A stretch of 64,000 bases of DNA from Stenomitos frigidus ULC18 (lineage in GTDB: Bacteria > Cyanobacteriota > Cyanobacteriia > Leptolyngbyales > Leptolyngbyaceae): assembly GCF_003003795.1 (NCBI RefSeq), contig NZ_PVWK01000063.1, positions 1-64,000 on the forward strand. The letters run 5' to 3'. The position numbers were made by a program, and so were the translations under genes. The notes beneath the pieces are model-generated. The model was not told the origin of the DNA and did not search any database. It saw nothing but the letters and a program-made list of their open reading frames with translations. How positions within the stretch are numbered: the first letter of the stretch is position 1; the number at the start of each line of letters is the position of its first letter. Shown here piece by piece: positions 37,297-46,461 of this stretch.

Positions 37297-38163
37297 ATGC
37301 TGAAAATCATTCTTCGCAAAATCCACCGCATCCTGTCTGACATCAAGTACAGCTTTGATTTGCGCCAACATGCCAAACACCTGCCTGCGCTTTCTCCACA
37401 GGATCGAGCGATCGTTGAGGCGTGTCGCAAAGAGGGTACATGTGTCACGTCTTTAGAAGCACTGGGGCTACCTTCAACAGAGATGCTTGAAGAAGCGAAA
37501 GAACTACTGGTGGATATGCAAGCAGTCTTAGCACGTCGTACGAACCTAAAAACCTGGGGGACGTGTGAAAACCCTGCCTACCCTCAGATTTTTACCGTGA
37601 CCGATCTGCCCGTCATTGCTGATTGGGCGCAGAATCAACGACTGCTCAATATCATTGAAAATTACATCGGGCTTCCGGTTGCCTTTCAAGGCGTACATTT
37701 GCGGCGAGATTTTGCGAACGAGCATCCTGTAACGACTGAGTTTTGGCACCGGGATCTAGAAGACCGCCGCGTGATTAAGCTGTTTGTTTACTTGTCGGAT
37801 GTGGCAACCGAAGCAGGTCCCTATGAGTACATTCCACGATCGAAAGTGACGCCTGCGATCGTCCGGCAGATTGAAACTAGCTTCAAGCAGCGAGTGGCTT
37901 CCAACCCCTATGATATGGGGTTGATTGATGACGAGATGGCAGCGATTGTCCCTCGCTCAGACTGGCACTCCTGCGAGGGACCTACGGGCACGGCAGTGTT
38001 TTCTGATTCAGTAGCAGTGTTTCATCATGGCAAGTCTCGCCAGCAGGGACGGTCAGCGCTTTTCTTTGTCTACACAGCCAAAAACCCTTTGAGACCACAA
38101 GACTGCACTCAATACAGCGATCGTACGTACGCTCGACCAGAACAACTTCAGCCCCAGACCTGA
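37297..38163 (+). CDS. PhyH-like Fe(II)/2-oxoglutarate dioxygenase
   Basis: A 288-residue protein. The metal triad is readable as His151-x-Asp153 (EFWHRDLED) and the distal histidine in VAVFHHGKSR (His243 or His244), with Arg252 (GRSALFF) placed for 2-oxoglutarate. The sequence LSDVATEAGPYEYIPRSKV resembles the phytanoyl-CoA dioxygenase fold. It follows the GT2 gene by about 120 bp, so it may hydroxylate a glycolipid or polyketide made by this block, but the substrate is unknown. Confidence 0.85.
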   Translation: MLKIILRKIHRILSDIKYSFDLRQHAKHLPALSPQDRAIVEACRKEGTCVTSLEALGLPSTEMLEEAKELLVDMQAVLARRTNLKTWGTCENPAYPQIFTVTDLPVIADWAQNQRLLNIIENYIGLPVAFQGVHLRRDFANEHPVTTEFWHRDLEDRRVIKLFVYLSDVATEAGPYEYIPRSKVTPAIVRQIETSFKQRVASNPYDMGLIDDEMAAIVPRSDWHSCEGPTGTAVFSDSVAVFHHGKSRQQGRSALFFVYTAKNPLRPQDCTQYSDRTYARPEQLQPQT

Positions 38164-38210
38164 TGCCTTGCCACAACACATGAGCGTTCATTGGTGACGC
38201 AGCACCTGTT

Positions 38211-39017
38211 TTACGGCTCTTCAGGTGGCTTTGCTTCAAGCGTCTTTACTTCAAGCGGTGGTGGCTCAGACTGGTGTAACTCGAGCTCGATCGGCACGGG
38301 TAGTGATTCCAAACTTGGCAGCACCATCAGCTCGGCTTCAGCAGTTTGTTTAGTTGTGATCGGTAACCGCAACGGTTTTGGTTGCTCGATCCAGCAGCTG
38401 GCGAGTGGCAGCGTTTGCTCCAAGTCATCCAACGGTCGTGGAATCACCATGACTGCATGCAGTTCACCAATGCGCTCTGCTTCATGCATCCCGGCTTCTA
38501 CTGCGACTGCGACATCTGCTACAGCCCCGCGAATAATCACGGTGCACAAACCTGCGCCGATCGTTTCATGAGCAGAGAGCTGCACATCGGCAGCTTTAAG
38601 CATGACATCGGCCGCACCGACCATGGCTGGGAAGCCGCGTGTTTCGAGTAGCCCGATCGCCTGATTACTGAGCCTGCTGGAACGCGAGCCTTGTGCGACT
38701 TCCGCCAACAGCTTGCCAATGGGCAGCACCGCCTCTAAATTTGGCAACGGGCGCGCAATGACCAGGCTAGAGACCACTTGACCAAACTGCTCCGCTGCTT
38801 CTACCCCTGCTGCCACAGCGAGACGAACGTTGGCAATACCGCCGCGAACGATCGCGGTGCACTGTCCATTGCCGATTTTTTCGTATCCCACTAACGCAAC
38901 CTCAGCCGACTTTAGCATCATGTCCGCCGTGCCGACGATCGCCGGAAAGCTTTGAGTAGACACCAGACCCAGGGCTGTATCGCTAAAATCGTTTGGGTCT
39001 TGTTGACCTCCCTCCAT
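38211..39017 (-). CDS. ccmO: Carboxysome shell protein CcmO (tandem BMC)
   Basis: A 268-residue protein with two bacterial-microcompartment domains in tandem: residues ~12-95 (ALGLVSTQSFPAIVGTADMM, YEKIGNGQCTAIVRG) and ~118-205 (AIGLLETRGFPAMVGAADVM, ETIGAGLCTVIIRG). It forms pseudohexameric trimers in the beta-carboxysome shell. The last ~60 residues are a Pro/Glu-rich tail. It is the most distal gene of the minus-strand ccm cluster, joined to ccmN here, whereas in some beta-cyanobacteria ccmO lies elsewhere. Confidence 0.96.
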   Translation of the reverse strand: MEGGQQDPNDFSDTALGLVSTQSFPAIVGTADMMLKSAEVALVGYEKIGNGQCTAIVRGGIANVRLAVAAGVEAAEQFGQVVSSLVIARPLPNLEAVLPIGKLLAEVAQGSRSSRLSNQAIGLLETRGFPAMVGAADVMLKAADVQLSAHETIGAGLCTVIIRGAVADVAVAVEAGMHEAERIGELHAVMVIPRPLDDLEQTLPLASCWIEQPKPLRLPITTKQTAEAELMVLPSLESLPVPIELELHQSEPPPLEVKTLEAKPPEEP

Positions 39018-39200
39018 CTTGAACCTCGTTACCGCTTCTTAGATTGTAGACTTTGGCTCTCAGATTGCAGGCAGCAGGCAGCAGACGGAAAATATTTTTA
39101 GATCGCAGACTTTAGATTGTGGGCTTTAAGTCTCATTTAGACAGTCAGCTTCCTATCTACGTCAATCATCACGCTTCTCTCTCCTGAACGCTTCCTACTC

Positions 39201-39773
39201 TTACTCCTGACCTTTCAGAAACGTTTGTCGGTGTGGCAATAAGGTAGATAGTAGGCGGTTCAGGTTCTCCTGCCCATAAACGGGAGTACTAAAGCTGAGC
39301 TGAATTTCTGCTGCTGGTTGGCTTGAAGCAGGATCGACAGCCCCATTCAGCAGCTCTTTTTGCAGAGACTGCCCTTCAGGCGTAGGTTCAGGAACAGCCA
39401 CTGCAGCAGTTTCAGCCACTTGCTCCCCAGGCATGCCCAAGAGCGATAACGGCGGTATGATCGTGCCGCGATCGATCGAATGATTCCAAAGCGTTGAGGC
39501 TGCACCGATGCAAGCACTGGCCCCAATCTTACCCGCACCGATGAGCAGCACCCCTGCGCCAATGGTGACTTCTGCTTCCACCTCAAGCGTGCCCTGATGC
39601 GCATGGAGAATGGTACCCATGCCAAGGCAGACACCCGCGCCAATCACAATGTGGCTCTCTGGATCTGCCTGAAGTAAAACGCCAGACGCAATCACAGCAG
39701 TTGGATGAATCGTAACATCGCCACTGACACAGAAGTGTGAACTGTTAACAGGCTGTAGCGACGGCACATGCAT
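39201..39773 (-). CDS. ccmN: Carboxysome assembly protein CcmN
   Basis: Start set at ATG 39773 (MHVPSLQPVNSSHFCVSGDV); the open frame extends 45 codons further without similarity. The 190-residue protein has left-handed beta-helix hexapeptide repeats (residues ~15-115) that bind CcmM, a Pro-rich linker, and at its C-terminus an amphipathic helix (PVYGQENLNRLLSTLLPHRQ) that is the encapsulation peptide contacting CcmK shell proteins. It links the Rubisco-CcmM core to the shell. Confidence 0.95.
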   Translation of the reverse strand: MHVPSLQPVNSSHFCVSGDVTIHPTAVIASGVLLQADPESHIVIGAGVCLGMGTILHAHQGTLEVEAEVTIGAGVLLIGAGKIGASACIGAASTLWNHSIDRGTIIPPLSLLGMPGEQVAETAAVAVPEPTPEGQSLQKELLNGAVDPASSQPAAEIQLSFSTPVYGQENLNRLLSTLLPHRQTFLKGQE

Positions 39774-39930
39774 GAAGATGAGAACCTCGTTTGAAAACTG
39801 GAAGGCAGTGAATTGGTTGCTGTTAGTTGTTAGAACACATTGCTGTTTGAAACTAGCAACTAACAACGTTGGTTGTCTGCCTGCTTCAGCATGACTGAAA
39901 CGCCCCAAGACGTTTCAGCTTACAGTGCGA

Positions 39931-42303
39931 TCATTTGCTGGGTCGCTTAATCGTTGTTTCGAGCACTCGTTTCTTAGCGTGAGGGTCAGTCCCGACCAAT
40001 CGTACGTAGGCTCGGCTATTTTCAGCAACCGCAGCTTCCAGAGCGGCCAGCACCTCGGCTTCACGCTTTGCCTGGATGACACCGCCCGTTTGCCAGGAAC
40101 TGGTTTTAAACCGACGTTCATCAGCATACTCAGTGCTAATTTGATAGCCCTGTGCCAGTGCTCGCCGTACGTGTTCTACTGCTTCTTGGCTTAAGTTCGT
40201 TGCAGGTGTATAACTGCTTGAAGGCGCGTAACTGGAGCTACTGCCACCATTGGAAGGCCCAAAGCTGGAACTACTTGCAGCACTAGACTGAGGCACAGGA
40301 GCTACGCCCGGTCGCTGAATAATCAACTCCGCAACCCGCCGCTTGGCTTCCCGATCGACCCCAATCAGACGCACATATTCGCCACTATGCTCAGCAAGGC
40401 AATGTTCGAGTGCGGCAATCACATCCGCTTCGCGCTTGGCATCGATCGCGCCACAGCCTTGCCAGGAACTGGTTTGGAAGCGCCGTTTGTCTGCATGCTC
40501 TGAGCCAATTTGGTGCCCTTGAGCCAGCAATTGTCGTACTTGCGCGATCGCCTCTGCACTCAAACTGCCTGTCGTCGCAGCAGACCCTGGCTGACTGCCA
40601 AAACTGCCTGTTGGAGCGACTGTAGACGCTTGCCCCGAGGGCTGATGTACCGTACCGGGTCGCTGAATAATCAACTCCGCAATGCGTCGTTTCGCTTGTC
40701 GATCGATCCCAATCAGGCGCACATATTCGCCACTATGCTCAGCGAGACAGTGTTCGAGTGCGGCAATCACATCTGCTTCGCGCTTGGCATCGATCGCGCC
40801 ACAGCCTTGCCAGGAACTGGTTTGGAAACGGCGCTTGTCTGCATGCTCTGAGCCAATTTGGTGCCCCTGAGCCAATAACTGCCGTACTTGCGCGATCGCT
40901 TCTTGGCTCAGTCCCGTGGTAGCAGGCGTATGACCTGAACCGCTGCCCGTGTAGCCATACGTCGCAGCACTACCGCTAGACGTGGACTGTGTTGAAGCAG
41001 TGAAAGGAGTACCGGGTCGCTGAATAATTAGTTCACCCACACGTCGCTTGGCTTGAGGATCAATGCCAACTAGGCGCACATACTCGCCGCTATGCTCAGA
41101 AGCGCAGCGTTCGAGTGCTGCCAGGACATCGACATCACGCTTGGCGGTAATGGCGCCACAGCTTTGCCAGGAACTGGTTTGGAAGCGGCGCTTGTCTGCG
41201 TACTCTGAGCCAATTTGGTAACCCTGATTGAGCCATTGCTGCACCTGCGCGAGTGCGCCCTGATCCAGGTGATTGCCTTGGGCAGGGCTGGCGTTACCCG
41301 CACTAGAATGCGCTCGCTCAGCGCCACTTGTGTCAGTTGCAGGAGCTGCTTTTGTTTGGTCGCCAGTCCGCGTGTTGGGTCGCTGAATAATCGTTTCCAA
41401 CACTCGCCGCTTAGCGGCTGGATCAATACCAATTAAGCGTACATATTCCTTACTGTGCTCGTCTAGACAAGCACCCAAAGCTGCCAGAACCTCTGACTCC
41501 CGCGTTGCCTGAATCGGCTCACAGCTTGTCCATGATGCCGATTGAAACCGTCGTACATCTGCATGCTCAGTACCAATCCGATAATTCTGAGCGAGCAACT
41601 GTCTTACCTGCTGCACCACTTCTGTACTCAAGCGCGTGTTCGCTGAGTTAACTAATTCACTTGATTCGTAAGCCCGCGTCATTTCATCCCTCACAGAGGC
41701 TATACAGCTAACATTATCAGCGCAGTGATACCCCGATCGCAGCGCATCGTTAATACCCACTACATGTGTCGCAAACTTAACATCGCCTGCCTGCACATTC
41801 GGTAGGCGATCGGCTTGCTGCTGGTTCGTAATCACTGACCCGGAGGCAACATATTTTCCGGGCGGAATTTCAACATCTTGAATGAGAGCATGCATCATGA
41901 CAATACTGCCTTGCCCCACCCGCGCATTGAAAATGGTGGAGCGGAAGCCAATAAAACAATCGTCGCCCACATAAGCAGGACCGTGGATGAGCGCCATGTG
42001 GGTAATGGACGCATTGTCTCCAATCCAGACAGAGTAAGACTGATTGTCATCACCAATGACACGCCCGCGCTCTAGGCCATGAACCACCACACCATCTTGT
42101 ACATTTGTTCCCTTGCCGATATGAAAGGGGCTACCCTCATCGGCACGGATGGATGTTCCAGGTGCAATCAGCACCTTGGCACCAATGCGAACATCCCCAA
42201 TGATGTTTGAGAACGAATGCACATAGGCAGTTTCGTCAATTTTTGGGATGGTCAGGCTTTTCGACCAGGGGGTCGGGGGAGCCGCAGAGCTACGAGCTAC
42301 CAT
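39931..42303 (-). CDS. ccmM: Carboxysome scaffold CcmM, gamma-carbonic anhydrase plus five RbcS-like domains
   Basis: Start set at ATG 42303 ([17 protein letters not shown]), with AGGAGA upstream. The 790-residue protein has a gamma-carbonic anhydrase domain (1-210) followed by five RbcS-like SSUL modules from about residue 225 onward, separated by Ser/Thr/Gly linkers. Metal ligands His75, His102 and His107 are in place, and Cys194 and Cys200 (CADNVSC) match the disulfide of active CcmM. The first four SSULs carry the paired cysteines; the fifth has lost both. An internal ATG at 41682 should give a short form. It condenses Rubisco and supplies CO2. Confidence 0.97.
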   Translation of the reverse strand: MVARSSAAPPTPWSKSLTIPKIDETAYVHSFSNIIGDVRIGAKVLIAPGTSIRADEGSPFHIGKGTNVQDGVVVHGLERGRVIGDDNQSYSVWIGDNASITHMALIHGPAYVGDDCFIGFRSTIFNARVGQGSIVMMHALIQDVEIPPGKYVASGSVITNQQQADRLPNVQAGDVKFATHVVGINDALRSGYHCADNVSCIASVRDEMTRAYESSELVNSANTRLSTEVVQQVRQLLAQNYRIGTEHADVRRFQSASWTSCEPIQATRESEVLAALGACLDEHSKEYVRLIGIDPAAKRRVLETIIQRPNTRTGDQTKAAPATDTSGAERAHSSAGNASPAQGNHLDQGALAQVQQWLNQGYQIGSEYADKRRFQTSSWQSCGAITAKRDVDVLAALERCASEHSGEYVRLVGIDPQAKRRVGELIIQRPGTPFTASTQSTSSGSAATYGYTGSGSGHTPATTGLSQEAIAQVRQLLAQGHQIGSEHADKRRFQTSSWQGCGAIDAKREADVIAALEHCLAEHSGEYVRLIGIDRQAKRRIAELIIQRPGTVHQPSGQASTVAPTGSFGSQPGSAATTGSLSAEAIAQVRQLLAQGHQIGSEHADKRRFQTSSWQGCGAIDAKREADVIAALEHCLAEHSGEYVRLIGVDREAKRRVAELIIQRPGVAPVPQSSAASSSSFGPSNGGSSSSYAPSSSYTPATNLSQEAVEHVRRALAQGYQISTEYADERRFKTSSWQTGGVIQAKREAEVLAALEAAVAENSRAYVRLVGTDPHAKKRVLETTIKRPSK
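41680..41692 (-). promoter_or_regulatory. Internal ribosome-binding site and start for the short form of CcmM
   Basis: On the minus strand GAGGG (41692-41688) lies 5 nt before ATG (41682-41680), in frame at Met208, exactly between the carbonic anhydrase and the first SSUL domain. In other beta-cyanobacteria a short CcmM without the anhydrase domain arises by internal initiation at this place. The product would be 583 residues with five SSUL domains. Confidence 0.75.
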
Positions 42304-42573
42304 AAAAGAATTCTCCTGTGAAAAACTTAGCGAAAGCTCGGTTACGGATGGAGTCGCGGGGAGAGTGTGGAGTGCATTCAAACCAAAAACGCTGGACCAC
42401 GGACCACAACAATTTTCAATCTAAGCAAACGGGTACCAACTTCTGAAGGTGAACAAAGAGTCACCTCAGCGATTGGAGTTTGCTCATTCGAAAACTGCTT
42501 TAAGTAGGCTTTAACTTGTTACCGACCCACTTAAAGGGTTGCAGTCTACAGCCCAGAGTCTGACGTTTTAGAA

Positions 42574-42876
42574 CTAACGGTAGTCATCTCTCTTGTTGTA
42601 AAGGCGACGATCGTCGACATTGACCGTGTCGATGATCCCCACTACCACAGCATCGATCGGGCGATGTTCGCTACCCGCCACCTGGCGAGCAGCACTACCG
42701 CAGCTAACCAACACCCATTCATCCAGCCCAGCACCCACCTGATCGGCGGCCACTTCATAGCGTGGAAGTGGCAAACCCTCCTCATCCATAAACTGCAAGA
42801 GGAGGAACTTGACACCGCTCAAACTTGGCTCTTTTTGAGTGCTGACAACCGTGCCACGAACCTTTGCAATCTGCAT
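42574..42876 (-). CDS. ccmL: Carboxysome vertex protein CcmL
   Basis: A 100-residue EutN/CcmL family protein (MQIAKVRGTVVSTQKEPSLS, VKFLLLQF, GAGLDEWVLVSCGSAARQV, PIDAVVVGIIDTVNV). It forms pentamers that cap the twelve vertices of the icosahedral shell. It lies 6 bp downstream of ccmK1 and 270 bp upstream of the ccmM start. Confidence 0.97.
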   Translation of the reverse strand: MQIAKVRGTVVSTQKEPSLSGVKFLLLQFMDEEGLPLPRYEVAADQVGAGLDEWVLVSCGSAARQVAGSEHRPIDAVVVGIIDTVNVDDRRLYNKRDDYR

Positions 42877-42882
42877 GCTGCT

Positions 42883-43236
42883 CTATGGTCTGGTGTAAGG
42901 ACCGGCATGAATTGCTCTGCCGCTAACGCTATCCCGGAACTGCTCCACTTCATCGGTGTAGCGGATGGGGAGAACATATTCCAGGTTCTCGTGCGGACGA
43001 GCAATGATGTGGGTTGAGAGCACCTGTCCACCGCTAACACGCTTCACGTTGTCAACGCCAGCTGCGACCGAAGCTTGTACTTCCGAAACATCACCGCGCA
43101 CAATCACTGTCACGCGACCACTGCCAATTTTCTCGTAACCCACGAGTGTCACGCGAGCGGCTTTCACCATCGCGTCGGCAGCTTCTACTACAGCAGGAAA
43201 GCCAAGTGTTTCGATCATTCCAACAGCAATTGCCAT
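42883..43236 (-). CDS. ccmK1: Carboxysome shell hexamer protein CcmK1
   Basis: A 117-residue single BMC-domain protein ([59 protein letters not shown]). KIGS lines the hexamer pore. It differs from the upstream CcmK mainly by a longer tail ([17 protein letters not shown]), which is why I label it K1. It is second in the operon, 184 bp after ccmK2. Confidence 0.94.
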   Translation of the reverse strand: MAIAVGMIETLGFPAVVEAADAMVKAARVTLVGYEKIGSGRVTVIVRGDVSEVQASVAAGVDNVKRVSGGQVLSTHIIARPHENLEYVLPIRYTDEVEQFRDSVSGRAIHAGPYTRP

Positions 43237-43420
43237 GAGTCGTACTCCCTAAATTAAATAGCTGAAAAGGTCAGTTTTTTGGACGTTAAACATTTGCTTA
43301 AACCGATAGCTAACAGCTGTTCTGATGCTCAGAATGACAGAAACAGCTTGAAGTGAGCGGCTTTAAACTAGCGTCAAAAGTCCAGTCTATGAACAACTTG
43401 AGGATGAAACACCCTTCTAA

Positions 43421-43729
43421 CTACACCCGGAATTGTTCGATCGCTTCGGTGTAGCGAATCGGCAGCACGTACTCCAGGTTTTCGTGAGGGCGCGCAATGA
43501 TGTGAGTGGATAAAACCTCACCACCATTAACCCGCTCTGCTGACGCAACGCCTGCCGCGATCGATGCCTGTACTTCAGAAACATCACCGCGCACAATTAC
43601 TGTTACACGCGCACTACCAATCTTCTCATAACCTACGAGGGTCACGCGGGCAGCTTTCACCATCGCATCCGCAGCTTCCACAACCGCAGGAAAACCCTTT
43701 GTTTCAATCATTCCAACAGCAATCGGCAT
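43421..43729 (-). CDS. ccmK2: Carboxysome shell hexamer protein CcmK2
   Basis: A 102-residue BMC-domain protein, nearly identical to CcmK1 over the first ~95 residues ([33 protein letters not shown]) and ending EAIEQFRV. It tiles the facets of the carboxysome shell. It is the first gene of the ccm operon; the start has AGGAGAGGGGT before it, and two 17-bp direct repeats lie 34-70 bp upstream. Confidence 0.95.
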   Translation of the reverse strand: MPIAVGMIETKGFPAVVEAADAMVKAARVTLVGYEKIGSARVTVIVRGDVSEVQASIAAGVASAERVNGGEVLSTHIIARPHENLEYVLPIRYTEAIEQFRV

Positions 43730-43762
43730 ACCCCTCTCCTAACTCAGAGTCATAAGTCACTA

Positions 43763-43799
43763 TGCAAATATTTTGTAATATGTGCAAACATTTGGTAAT
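43763..43799 (-). promoter_or_regulatory. Direct repeats upstream of ccmK2, possible operator
   Basis: TGCAAATATTTTGTAAT (43763-43779) and TGCAAACATTTGGTAAT (43783-43799) match at 15 of 17 positions with a 20-bp period, about two helical turns. They sit 34-70 bp in front of the ccmK2 start codon. They could bind a dimeric regulator or overlap the promoter. No known CcmR/NdhR or CmpR consensus was recognised in them. Confidence 0.5.
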
Positions 43800-44598
43800 A
43801 ATGGGCTTCACGAAAGAATACTCCCTAAATTGATGACGGGAAAGGCCATTATTTATCGCTATTTGGAAGCTTTGAGTACCTTCAATTCTAAGAATAGAAC
43901 GATTGTCTAACGTTTGGCAATATAACTGTAAATAATATTTTCGGATTTTAGTTATTAAAAAACCTGATTCTAGCGCTTGCACTTTTTGTCACCTAAGTCT
44001 CCTCGTGTCTGTGAAGTTGGCTCCCCTATGCCAGCCAGTGGATCATCGATCGAAAGGGGCTACCCCGAGCGTCTAGCCCTTGTCGAAGCGATCCTCGTAG
44101 AACCTCATACCTTTGTCAGTACCAGCTTCCGCAGGTATTGTTAACGAAAGGTCGTGGCCTTTAGAATTATAGATCGAATGCGATGAAAATTATTGATTCT
44201 TGCCTATAGACCTGCGTCGTGTGGTTTGGCTCTAGTAATTAATAAAGGTGGTTGCGACAGAATCACCCTCTTGCGAATAGATGCGGCTTGAAAGCTCGGC
44301 TGTAGCGTAACCATTCTCAATAGATTTGACTTTCTCTGTGAGCCCAGAGAGCAATGAGCAATGTTACCAGGGAGCAACAAGCCAACGACTAATTTTGTTG
44401 TTTTAGGTTTTGCTTTTTTACGACAACAGGCTTAAGCTAAAGTAAAGCTAATTAAACTAAGAAGTTAAAAAAGCTAAAGAACTGATAACTAATCAAAGTT
44501 TAAAAGTTTCTTTGACCTTGTTGAGATTGTTTGATGCAAGTTTTTAGAAGCTAGAAAGATTGCTCGAAAACTAGAAAGACTGCTGAAATTTCAGTGCA
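43800..44598. other. Divergent ccmK2-ndhF3 control region
   Basis: About 870 bp separate the carboxysome operon from the NDH-1MS operon, unusually long for this window. The ndhF3-proximal 150 bp are AT-rich (runs of TTAAAAAAGC, AAAGCTAA). No gene was recognised. I looked for an NdhR-type site (TCAATG-N10-ATCAAT) and found none intact. Confidence 0.5.
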
Positions 44599-46446
44599 AT
44601 GGTATTTTCAATGGTTCAATTTCTCCTCCAAACTAGTTGGTGGATACCTTGTTATGGGCTAGTAGGTGCAATGCTGACGCTGCCGTGGTCAATCGGCATT
44701 ATCCGGCGTACGGGGCCCCGACCCGCCGCTTACTTTAATCTCTTGATGACTGTAGTGGCGTTTGTGCATGGCACTGCCCTTTTTCGATCGACCTGGAATC
44801 AGCCACCGCAAGCACTGGTTTTCCATTGGCTACACACGGTAGACCTAGATTTAACCTTTGTCCTCGATATCTCAGCGGTGAGCGTGGGTGCAATGGAACT
44901 GGTCACAGGTCTCAGCCTGCTGGCACAGTTGTTTGCGCTAGGCTACATGGAGAAAGATTGGGCTCTGGCACGCTTCTTTGCCTTAATGGGCTTCTTTGAA
45001 GGCGCCATGAGCGGACTGGCCATCAGCAATTCGCTGCTGCTGACCTACTGTCTGTTAGAAATGCTGACGCTCTCAACCTACTTGCTAGTGGGTTTTTGGT
45101 ACGCTCAGCCGCTGGTTGTCACGGCTGCACGAGACGCGTTTCTGACTAAACGGGTTGGCGACATTTTGCTGCTCATGGGCGTTGTTGCGCTATCCACACT
45201 GAGCGGCAGCTTGAGCTTCCCTGACCTCTATGAATGGGCAGAGACCGCTACGCTGTCACCATTAACGGCAACGCTACTGGGGTTGGCACTGATTGCAGGG
45301 CCAACGGGAAAGTGTGCTCAGTTTCCACTACACCTTTGGCTGGATGAGGCGATGGAGGGACCGAACCCGGCTTCCATTCTGCGAAACTCCGTCGTAGTAG
45401 CCAGTGGTGCCTACGTGCTGATTAAGCTTCAACCGATTTTGAATCTTTCGCCTGTGGCGTTGACGGCGTTGATTGTAATTGGTTCTATGACCGCGATCGG
45501 GGCTTCGCTGGTGGCGATCGCACAAATCGATATTAAACGGGCGCTGTCTCATTCCACCAGTGCGTATCTGGGCTTGGTCTTTGTAGCGGTAGGCACCCAA
45601 TGGACGGGCTTTGCGCTCATGCTGCTCTTCGCGCACGCGGTTGCTAAAGCGTTGATGTTTATGAGCGTTGGTTCTATTATTACTACCACCCAAAACCAGG
45701 ACTTAACAGAGATGGGTGGTCTCTGGTCACGGATGCCCGTCACCACCACTGCCTTTGTCGTTGCGTCTGCTGGCTTGGTCGGCATTCTGCCGCTGGGTGG
45801 CTTTTGGGCACTGCGATTGGGGATGGACGATTTTTGGACGGCTGACCCCTGGTTGGTTGGCGTTGTGCTCTTGGTTAACGGGCTGACAGCCTTGAACCTG
45901 ACGCGGGTTTTTCGACTGGTATTTTTGGGTGCTCCGCAGCCGAAAACCCGCCGTGCACCGGAAGTTGGCTGGGCCATGACAGTACCAATGGTATCGTTAA
46001 CGATCGTAACGCTGCTGACACCCTGGATGATGCAGAGTCTATCTGTGCTGCCCGATTGGGCGTATTTCAATCACACAGCTGCGTTTTTGTTGGTGCTATC
46101 CGGTCTAGTTGGGTGTGGTGTCGGCACCACGGTTTACCTGCATAAAGCATGGTCTCGATCGGTGCATCTACCGTGGCGTCTGTTGCAAGATCTCCTGTCC
46201 TACGACTTTTACATTGAGCGACTGTATGAGCTCAGTGTGGTCAATGGCGTTGTGCTGATGGCGCGCTTCAGCAACTGGTGCGATCGCTACATTGTTGACG
46301 GGCTGGTCAATTTTATGGGCATCGCTTCGATTTTTAGCGGCGAGAGTTTGAAGTACAGCATTACCGGTCAGTCTCAGGCGTATATGCTCACAATGTTGGT
46401 GGCAGTGAGCCTATTGGGCGGCTTTTTAATTTGGTTCGCATGGTGA
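44599..46446 (+). CDS. ndhF3: NDH-1MS subunit NdhF3
   Basis: A 615-residue antiporter-like NDH-1 subunit with about 15 membrane helices. Motifs include LVLVGFWY-type helix 5 with the glutamate of LLLTYCLLEMLTLSTYLL, GPTGKCAQFPLHLWLDEAMEGP (pumping lysine and proline break) and AQIDIKRALSHSTSAYLG. The context with ndhD3 and cupA identifies it as the F3 form of the low-CO2-inducible CO2-uptake complex in the thylakoid. Met5 (44611) is an alternative start. Confidence 0.95.
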   Translation: MVFSMVQFLLQTSWWIPCYGLVGAMLTLPWSIGIIRRTGPRPAAYFNLLMTVVAFVHGTALFRSTWNQPPQALVFHWLHTVDLDLTFVLDISAVSVGAMELVTGLSLLAQLFALGYMEKDWALARFFALMGFFEGAMSGLAISNSLLLTYCLLEMLTLSTYLLVGFWYAQPLVVTAARDAFLTKRVGDILLLMGVVALSTLSGSLSFPDLYEWAETATLSPLTATLLGLALIAGPTGKCAQFPLHLWLDEAMEGPNPASILRNSVVVASGAYVLIKLQPILNLSPVALTALIVIGSMTAIGASLVAIAQIDIKRALSHSTSAYLGLVFVAVGTQWTGFALMLLFAHAVAKALMFMSVGSIITTTQNQDLTEMGGLWSRMPVTTTAFVVASAGLVGILPLGGFWALRLGMDDFWTADPWLVGVVLLVNGLTALNLTRVFRLVFLGAPQPKTRRAPEVGWAMTVPMVSLTIVTLLTPWMMQSLSVLPDWAYFNHTAAFLLVLSGLVGCGVGTTVYLHKAWSRSVHLPWRLLQDLLSYDFYIERLYELSVVNGVVLMARFSNWCDRYIVDGLVNFMGIASIFSGESLKYSITGQSQAYMLTMLVAVSLLGGFLIWFAW

Positions 46447-46461
46447 TTCTGGAGTTGTACG

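Noticed and set aside
43800-44598. NdhR/CmpR-type LysR binding site between ccmK2 and ndhF3
   Set aside because: ATTGAT and similar half-sites occur, but no pair has the expected spacing.
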